Source: Paramacrobiotus metropolitanus (Eukaryota > Tardigrada > Eutardigrada > Parachela > Macrobiotidae). Taken from it: 64,000 bases of DNA. The notes below the pieces were generated by a model. That model ran no database searches, was not told the origin of the DNA, and saw nothing but the letters and a program-made list of their open reading frames with translations. The stretch is taken from positions 744,001-808,000 of the forward strand of contig NW_026570256.1 of assembly GCF_019649055.1 (NCBI RefSeq), written 5' to 3'. Below are positions 57,398 to 64,000 of the stretch, piece after piece (the first letter of the stretch is position 1; every line of letters begins with the position of its first letter). The translations under genes and the position numbers were made by a program.

Positions 57398-58900
57398 CTC
57401 AGGTCTTCGAGGAGGTCAAGACATTGAGGTCATTAAGACGAGAGGTACCCAACATAAGGGTGAATTGGTCCACCCACCGTGCTGCGTATTGTTGGAAAGA
57501 GCGTTTCGTAATCAACAACCCGACACCAGCAATGTTTATTAAAGTTTTAAACTGAAAAGTTATTTTGACGTTAAACAGCAGTACAACAGAAAGTTGCCGA
57601 AAGCGCTCCGTTACAGCAGTGGCAGATCGAGCCTATCGGTCAGTCTAGTGAGCAATGGGCAGCGATCGGGCCTGCCGCCTGCCAGCGCTCCTGAACTCGT
57701 GCGTCTTTCTGGTTATCTCTCTCTCCCCGATCACAAAAAATACTCTGCAAGTAGCCATCAAACTGGCAACGATACGAGTAGTGATACAACTGACAACAAA
57801 TGTCCTACACGGCAGTAGTTAAACCAAGGTTGAACCTTGGAAATATTTTAAATTTATTGGCATTTCAAAACAGGAGTAGAGGTTTTCAAAAGAAAGTAAT
57901 TAAAGCCTAAAGGCATGCTTATATTCAAGTAGCTTATTCACATTTTAATAACAAAATATGTGGCTTTGCGCCGTAGTTTAAAACCTAGCTTAGTTCATTC
58001 GAAACTTAGAAATTACTCCTAAGCTAACAAAAATTATTTCATCCGAGCGATCATTCCTGTTAAAGTCAGTAGGTGGCGAATTATTTGATACGTTTTGGTA
58101 GTACCTATTACGTTGTTACGTTTTGTTTGCTTGGTATTATTGGTAACGTTACTAAGGCACGAAAATGAAATAACAAAAGGTTTGGACTTCGCAGTTGGCT
58201 TCGGGCCTATTCGCTATCGTAGTTTGGAAAAGACTGGAAGGACATGAAAAGTTTCGAGCAGGATACACAGTATTTGCTTTTCCCCACATGGCCTGGTTTG
58301 AATTAAATTGGCCGTATGGTCAAGCAGTCTTCGTGGGCTGACCAGCTGACCGAATGGTTGCCGGCAGGCTGGCCCACAGAATGCTCTCTGCGTTTCTTCA
58401 ATGGTCACTTGCCTGTTGTACTGAACTTTGACGCGATAGTGGTTTCCACTATGTAAATTCTAAGAAGATATTCCTGTGACAGTGTACATTGTCAGCATCA
58501 TAGTGAACAGGAAGAAAACAACTCGCGCTATCCGTTGCACTAATTCTCATCTCGATGTAACGTCGGGTTGGCTCGGAATTTCGGTTTTAAATTTTGGTTT
58601 TGATATTTCAATTGCGTTTTCTTCGAATTTGTCAAAACCCGGCCAGCAGCGGATAGCCGACATCGAGATCTATCATAAGACATATCATCCTAACTGGATG
58701 TATAGTGAATATTTTCACCGGGGTCGAAGCTCAAAATTAATTTCCCCATTATTTTGTTAATGACCCTACAAAACATCCCAAAAAAATTAGTAGATGATAG
58801 CAGAACATCTTGGTGGCGCACGGCAATAGTTAAATTGACCGTACATTTACCACTGCGTGCACAGAAATTTAGCCCAAGGGGACCAAATGCAGGGTACCCC
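57398..58900. other. Probable intron or intergenic stretch
   Basis: Open frames at 57594-57818 and 58476-58760 are isolated, and I could not connect them by splice sites to anything. Confidence 0.35.
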
Positions 58901-58904
58901 TCGT

Positions 58905-58990
58905 CTTAAGGGCCACCACAGCGACCTTTAGGTTTGCCGCGTAAAGTACTCACCTTTTTAAGGGTGAAAAAATCTTTAAGACCACTAAAA
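58905..58990. repeat. Isolated diverged copy of the 81-bp satellite unit
   Basis: The order of words in the 61.2-61.8 kb array is seen once here with substitutions: GGCCACCACAGCGACCTTTAGG, TTTGCCGCGT, AAGTACTCACC, TTTTTAAGGGTG, AAATCTTTAAG and ACCACTAAA. It lies 2.2 kb left of the array in the same orientation. Confidence 0.6.
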
Positions 58991-61140
58991 GTTAGATATA
59001 ACTTAGTTCGAACCACGGTAGAAAACCGATACCATTTTTTGTTATTCTATTCCGTGTCTCTGTAAGTATTTCGGTTGTATTCTTACTGTGTTCTTACTTC
59101 TGATGTGATCTGATTTCAGTGTATACTTCCAATCAGCCGGCATTTCTACCTAATACCTATTCCGCTTGTATTTTTACCGTAATAACAACTTGTTAAATAT
59201 TTAACATCTATGTATTGCGGCAGTCTTCCTTACCTAATCGAGGTATTTTCACGTATTCCGCAGGCAATCTGGCCGAATTCAAGGCGTTTCATAATTTTTT
59301 AATTATGAGAACACACTGCAAATACATGCGGAATACGGAGAATACCCTGACACAATAAAGGAAGCAACAGTCATGTCTAAAGCTAGATAACTGAAAACAC
59401 CTCGCGAATACAGTAAAAATACAGGCAGAATACGGATGGAATACGTGGGATTACAGCGAACGGCCAACGATACTTTTGTCACAGAGGCAAGATTGATATG
59501 CTTTCGGAGTGGCCCGTACTCTCACACCACCTGTATTCTGCCTTTATTCCTGAAGTATTTTCCCTCGCTTATCTCGCTTAATTGACTGAATAACTGCAGC
59601 GTTCTTGCAGCATGTAAGCGCATGCCCACGTAATCGGCCTGTGTTTAAAAAGTGTTCCCAGCCGCTAGAGCTAAAAGCTAAAGAAATCTAAAAAATACGT
59701 TAACAACACGGACAGCTTACAGGTAGAATACGTGGAAAATTGGGGATACAGTAATGCTGCACAGTAAGACGTAGTAAGTTGCACTTGCAAAAAAGAAAAT
59801 GCAATGAAATCTCTCCTTAAATACTTTTTTATTAGATACACTCGTTTAAAACATTCAAAATGTAAGGAACTGGATTTTCTCGTAGACTATGGCATAGGGG
59901 GCATTCTTTTTGTAGCATTCACCTCTTTACAACAGTAACATACAGTGCTAACTGTCACAGTGATAAAAATTTTATGCCACCCCGCCTACAGTTATCACCA
60001 CTATCCTTGTCACCTAAAAAAAATGCTGCCCCTGAGGGCAGTTCTTCTTTATAAAAATAAACCCAGTCATAAAAAACGAAACCGATGGAACCGTGCCTGT
60101 ATTATGTTGTCTGTCAAATTTACCACGTGTTGGGACTTCGATGCTAATTGCATTTAGATCAAAACGCTCGAGCGCGCAGCAACACGCACTGATTTGTGAG
60201 CCAGACACATTCACTGATAACGCTCTCCGCATTGGTCAGATGGAGATTCAGTTGCTGAATTAGAAAACCTAGCATTTTAGCTCGGTTTTATAGTTCATAT
60301 CTACATTCAAGACCACTCAGCAACTCGCTATAATTGTTCTGAACTGTTTAAAATTGTCCGAAGTGACACCATATTGTATTATAGCGGTAGGTTATTACGG
60401 TGTTATTTATTAACTATTAAGAGTAAATTACTTAATAGATTTAATTAGTTAACTTAATCGGGCAGAAGTTTGTGAACTAATTATAACAGTTAATTTTGGT
60501 GTTAAGCTGTTATTTATTATTCAGCATAAATAATTAGATCTAAATAATTCGTTGACTAAATAAGTAGATATTCGTTAACTAATTAAGATAAATAGTTGAG
60601 TAGATAATAATAGGAACTAATAATAACAATACGTTAACTGATAACTAAGTAGATATTCATTAACTAATTATAGCAGTTATTTACGGTTTTAACTGTTACT
60701 AAGCGTAATTGATAGATTTAATCGTGCTAATCAAGTGAAAATTTGTGAGCTAATTATTACAGTAAACAGTCACGCTTAATGAACACTGCAAAGTTGTTGC
60801 AAACTAAAAGATTTTCGCAATTAGGCTTGAAATTGTTGTTGTTAGACACAATACGAATGCAACATTCACGATGCTCTCAGATTTTGCGATCTTTTCCAAT
60901 CACGTATGTATAAAAATGGTCGGAACATTTTTCATTTTGTCCTAATAGCGGGGAGATTAGTCACGATACGTGCGCAAAAGTGATGTCGCAGATTCTAACG
61001 TGCTGTGTAAATTGAGAGTTGTTTATATTGAGATTATCATACTGAGAGATTTTACTGTACAACGTAAGTAAATGCAAACAGGACACGTGAGAGATGCACA
61101 GGAATACGTGCAACAAAGTGAACAAAAAAGCGATCGGTTT
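58991..61140. other. A+T-rich stretch with irregular TTAACTAATTA repeats
   Basis: At 60380-60780 words such as GTTAACTAATTA, AAGTAGATATTCATTAACT, AACAGTTA and TTTAATCG recur at irregular spacing, a degenerate tandem pattern. At 59130-59520 TATTCCG, CGGAATACG and TAAAAATACAGGCAGAATACGG words lie in both orientations. No gene was found. Confidence 0.4.
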
Positions 61141-61159
61141 TAGAGCGTCACGAAGTGAG

Positions 61160-61805
61160 CCATAGGTGCTGAAGGTCACCACAGGGACCTTTTAGGTTCA
61201 ACTTCGAAGGTGTTAAAAATCTTAAAGGTCACTAAAGGGCACCTCTTTGACCTTTCGGGTTCGCCGCGTGAGGAACTCACGTCTTTGAGGGTGTCAAGAA
61301 CCCTAAAGGTCACTAAAGGTCACCACTGTGACCTTTCGGGTTCGCCGCGTGAGGAACTCACGTCTTTGAGGGTGTCAAGAACCTTAAAGGTCACTAAAGG
61401 TCACCACTGTGACCTTTCGGGTTCGCCGCGTGAGGAACTCGCGTCTTTGAGGGTGTCAAGAACCCTAAAGGTCACTAAAGGTCACCACTGTGACCTTACG
61501 GGTTCGCCGCGTGAGGAACTCACGTCTTTGAGGGTGTCAAGAACCCTAAAGGTCACTAAAGGTCACCATTGTGACCTTTCGGGTTCGCCGCGTGAGGAAC
61601 TCACGTCTTTGAGGGTGTCAAGAACCCTAAAGGTCACTAAAGGTCACCACTGTGACCTTTCGGGTTCGCCGCGTGAGGAACTCACGTCTTTTGAGGTGTC
61701 AAGTACCCTAAAGGTCACAAAAGGTCACCACTGTGACCTTTCGGGTTCGCCGCGTGAGGAACTCACGTCTTTTGAGGTGTCAAGTACCCTAAAGGTCACA
61801 TGATT
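61160..61805. repeat. 81-bp satellite with nuclear-receptor-type half-sites, about 7.5 copies
   Basis: The unit begins AAGGTCACTAAAGGTCACCA, then CTGTGACCTTTCGGGTTCGC, CGCGTGAGGAACTCACGTCT and TTGAGGGTGTCAAGAACCCT plus one A, 81 bp in all. Each unit contains AGGTCA-CTAA-AGGTCA (direct repeat, spacing 4) and AGGTCA-CCACTG-TGACCT (inverted repeat, spacing 6). A second palindrome CGTGAG-GAA-CTCACG follows. Central units are nearly identical, and the last two carry TTTTGAGGTGTCAAGTACC. Because 81 is divisible by 3, a repetitive 197-codon frame (61210-61803) is open, which I regard as incidental. Confidence 0.92.
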
Positions 61806-61927
61806 ATCGTTGGCTCTCCCCGTGAGGAACTTTGCACTTTGCATCACCTTAAAAGAAACGCGGGCTCGCTTCGCTCGCCCGCTTGATTAATTAAAATTTA
61901 AAGAATTAAAGAATTAACATGTTGCAG

Positions 61928-62400
61928 CCGGAAAAACGTGAATCGACGGTGAAGAAATTTTTACCTTACGTCGTGGGTATGTCTCTGCCTTGGTTCTTCT
62001 TTTCCGTGCCTGCCATTGCCGCGATGGTGAAGACCCTATCTCTGCGGACCTGGATAAAGGATTTCCGTGGCACCGTCTCGGCTTCACAGATGGATCAACA
62101 GGCGGTCACGGTGTTCTCCGCTAAATGTGCTAATGTCTGCCAGAAACTGCGCAATATCGGCGAATTCAAATCGTGCGATATGCTGTCTGTGCGATTGTCT
62201 GTCAAATCGTGCGATATGCTTTTGCTCTTATCTCGGACCAAGCCATGTTCGTTGCTTACGATCATCTCTGGGGACCCCTGCTATTGGCCGCAATAGTAAA
62301 TTTCATCGCGGGATGGCACTACCTGCTGGAACTAGAGCGCTTTCGGGTCACTGTTGTCACCGGAATGGTATAAGCAGGAGGTCACTATTTAGAACTGAGC
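61928..62400 (+). pseudogene. Second exon of a family B membrane protein, frameshifted
   Basis: Acceptor ATGTTGCAG (ending 61927) opens an exon beginning PEKRES, with a hydrophobic segment (GMSLPWFFFSVPAIAAMV) and KTLSLRTWIKDFR, close to the 43.2-kb gene. A ~32-bp tandem duplication of CAAATCGTGCGATATGCT (62167 and 62199) and a frame change near 62165 follow. The other frame then carries VAYDHLWGPLLLAAIVNFIAGWHYLLELERFRV. A second shift near 62360 precedes KQEVT. It is at most a recently decayed exon. It may belong with the first exon at 53.9 kb. Confidence 0.55.
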
Positions 62401-62914
62401 TTCAGAAGGTCCCGTCTGTAGATAGCCTGATGAAGTGACTCCAGACAGTCAATGTAAGAACTGGGCGTCGTAATAAGCGCTTCGCTTAGAGCATGCTGCG
62501 CCAAGGTACCCCGAGGTACCACTACATATAGTGCAATTAGCTCAATAGCTTGTAGTCCCATCTGACAAATTTACGGAAGCGTGAGTGTGTGTGTGTTTGG
62601 TGCAAGTGTGGACTTATAATGTAACTGATTTTTGGAAGAAAGAAATGGCATTATGCACTACAACGCTTGATTCGTACATGTAAAACACCGAGACCCACCG
62701 AAAGTTGAAACTCGTTTTCGGGCATTAAGTGCTGAACACGTTTTGTGTAGAGGCAAAAAAGTGTGTTGTTAATCCATGTAGCCATTCACCTTGCTGTTCT
62801 TTAAGGCAGATTATATTACGAGGCTGCAACTAAACAGACTGACTTTTATCTTCATTAATTTTAACAGTATTAAATCCAAAAGCAAGTCTATGTGCGTAAA
62901 AATGCAGACTAAAC
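62401..62914. other. Intergenic stretch
   Basis: A short GTGTGTGTGTG run lies at 62584-62597. Nothing else was recognised before the hairpin element. Confidence 0.35.
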
Positions 62915-63598
62915 TACGAGGAGGGGGTTAATGAGCTCGATGTACTTAGCAGGTAACAGAGTGCTCGATGTGTAACACGGCCAGCCATAAGAGGGCAGCC
63001 TGTGCTATCACGCAGAACACCTGAAGCAGTTATTGAGCCCGATATTTTTTGTCTCCATAGACATGCTAAACTGAATCACTTCTGTTTTGCAGATTTGGAA
63101 CGAAACCAAGCAAATAACTCCAAAGAATCAGAATTCACGAGATTTTTGATACTAAACAAGTTATGACTCATGGTGCAGGACACAAGTTATGGACATTTAT
63201 GTTTCTCGTAGACACAGCATAGAGTTTGTGCGTGGAACCCAACCGTTGATTCGAATTCTATGCTATGTCTACGAGAAACGCAAATGGCTATAACTTGTGT
63301 CCTGCACCATGAATCATAACTTGTTTAGTATCAAAAATCTCGTGATTTTTTCTGATTCTTTTGGAATGTTATTTGCTTGGTTTCGTTCACAAATGTGCAA
63401 AACAGAAGTGATTCAGTTTAGCATACAAGTCTATGGAGACAAAAAACTATCGGGCTCAATAACTGCTTCAGGTGTTCTGCGTGATAGCACGGGCTGCCGT
63501 CTCTTGGTGGCTGACCGTGTTGCACAGTCACGGGCACAGATAACGAGCTCTGTTACCCCTTGCTCGGGTGCATCGAGCTCATTTACCCCCTCCTCGTA
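62915..63598. mobile_element. ~685-bp hairpin: 310-345-bp inverted arms, ~29-nt loop
   Basis: Arm 1 (62915-63225) and arm 2 (63255-63598) are inverse copies. From the ends inward they share TACGAGGAGGGGGT, AATGAGCTCGATG, GCTATCACGCAGAACACCTGAAGCAG, TTATTGAGCCCGAT, TTTTTGTCTCCATAGAC, GTATCAAAAATCTCGTGA-type sequence, then GGTGCAGGACACAAGTTAT and TGTCTACGAGAAAC. Only about 29 bp (63226-63254) separates the arms. Identity is around 85-90 percent with more changes near the outer ends. It has no coding capacity. It could be a foldback MITE, and a transcript would form a long double-stranded RNA. Confidence 0.78.
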
Positions 63599-63748
63599 TA
63601 CTAATTATAACATACTTACTTTACAGGTTGTATTTCACGTTAACTTTACTTCACTGACATATGTTTTAATCTATCTGTATGTTAACGGGTGCTGTTTGTT
63701 AGAATACTCAGTCAGTACTCAACAGTCTCGAATATGTACTAGCAGAAA

Positions 63749-64000
63749 CTATGCACAAACTAAAAATAAACCATCCAGCTGATGCTGCTTTTCAACAGTT
63801 CCCAAGACACAAGCAGCATTACCGCGCTGAATTTTAATACTAAAACGTTGTAACAGAAAACACTTTGAGCGAATTTCGCCAGTCTGCTCTCTGGAGCGTC
63901 TAGCTAGATCATTAACAAAATCCATGGTGAAAGGACCGCAGCTTCCCATTGTCTCTGACGCGACGGGTTGAAAATTGTACCGGTCAGCCAAGTCAGCATA
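63749..64000 (-). CDS. C-terminal end of a protein, cut by the window edge
   Basis: The minus-strand frame is open from the window edge to a stop at 63749, about 83 codons. It contains FVNDLARRSREQTGEIR and FLLQRFSIKIQRGNAACVLG. The second segment, (F/L)LxQR-S-x-x-IQRGNAA-(C/S)-V-L-G, is one I associate with repeated, mobile-element-linked genes of invertebrates, but I cannot name the family. It may be the last coding part of a transposable element lying mainly to the right of the window. An indel-free frame suggests it is not ancient. Confidence 0.45.
   Translation of the reverse strand, partial: YADLADRYNFQPVASETMGSCGPFTMDFVNDLARRSREQTGEIRSKCFLLQRFSIKIQRGNAACVLGTVEKQHQLDGLFLVCA

Noticed and set aside
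61210-61803. A 197-codon repetitive open frame (LKVTKGHH...PREELTS repeats)
   Set aside because: It is open because the 81-bp satellite unit is a multiple of three and happens to lack stops. Nothing but the satellite is encoded, with no start context or splice sites.
61860-61885. GCGGGC...GCCCGC palindrome as a transcription terminator
   Set aside because: Hairpin terminators of this sort are bacterial. Here it is a short palindrome at the edge of the satellite without other support.

Overview
This window looks like nuclear DNA from an invertebrate animal. It has GT-AG spliced genes with introns from about 43 bp to several kb, a CR1/Jockey-type LINE, a Ty3/gypsy LTR retrotransposon without a chromodomain, a Polinton/Maverick-type protein-primed DNA polymerase, several foldback or MITE-like elements, and satellites. 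There are no bacterial operons, RNA genes or CRISPR arrays. The sequence alone does not support naming a phylum. Most of the window is A+T-rich. The exception is a GC-rich gene near the left end.

Layout, left to right. At 1.16-2.77 kb there is a compact TATA-to-AATAAA gene for a basic, proline-rich protein. A good C3HC4 RING finger sits in the +1 frame near its 3' end. The interval 2.8-12.3 kb holds no convincing gene, but it contains a diverged duplicate (7.1-8.8 kb), a foldback element (9.6-10.5 kb) and a 138-bp tandem repeat (11.7-12.3 kb). From 12.3 to 19.5 kb (minus strand) lies a solitary, frameshifted family B polymerase gene. Its 3' third, together with a 31-bp minisatellite, has been tandemly duplicated as a ~1,992-bp unit. 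At 21.7 kb there is a decayed member of membrane-protein family B. The LINE fills 23.1-27.05 kb with two intact overlapping ORFs.

From 27.3 to 31.5 kb two tandem paralogs of a second membrane-protein family (family A) occur. At 33.1-34.5 kb (minus) there is a six-exon gene of unknown function that I assembled from splice sites. From 36.9 kb onward there is a cluster of family B genes: 36.9-37.8, 38.9-40.5 and 42.1-43.7 kb, a broken inverted copy at 45.2-45.7 kb, a first exon at 53.9 kb and a second exon at 61.9 kb. Each has a short cytosolic N-terminus plus one membrane segment in exon 1, and about three membrane segments in exon 2, joined by a phase-0 intron.

The LTR retrotransposon (45.87-52.23 kb, minus) has LTRs that look identical and carries gag and pol in overlapping frames with a UUUAAAC slippery site. 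It has landed inside an older C-rich element with terminal inverted repeats, whose halves now lie at 45.69-45.86 and 52.23-52.52 kb. Further right are a ~1.36-kb inverted repeat (56.0-57.4 kb), an 81-bp satellite built on AGGTCA half-sites (61.2-61.8 kb), a ~685-bp hairpin (62.9-63.6 kb) and a coding fragment cut by the window edge.

The host genes most worth attention are the two clustered membrane-protein families, the spliced minus-strand gene, and the RING protein. I could not assign a molecular function to either membrane family. Exon limits come from reading splice sites and comparing paralogs by eye, without transcripts. Several frameshifts lie in homopolymers and could be sequencing errors.
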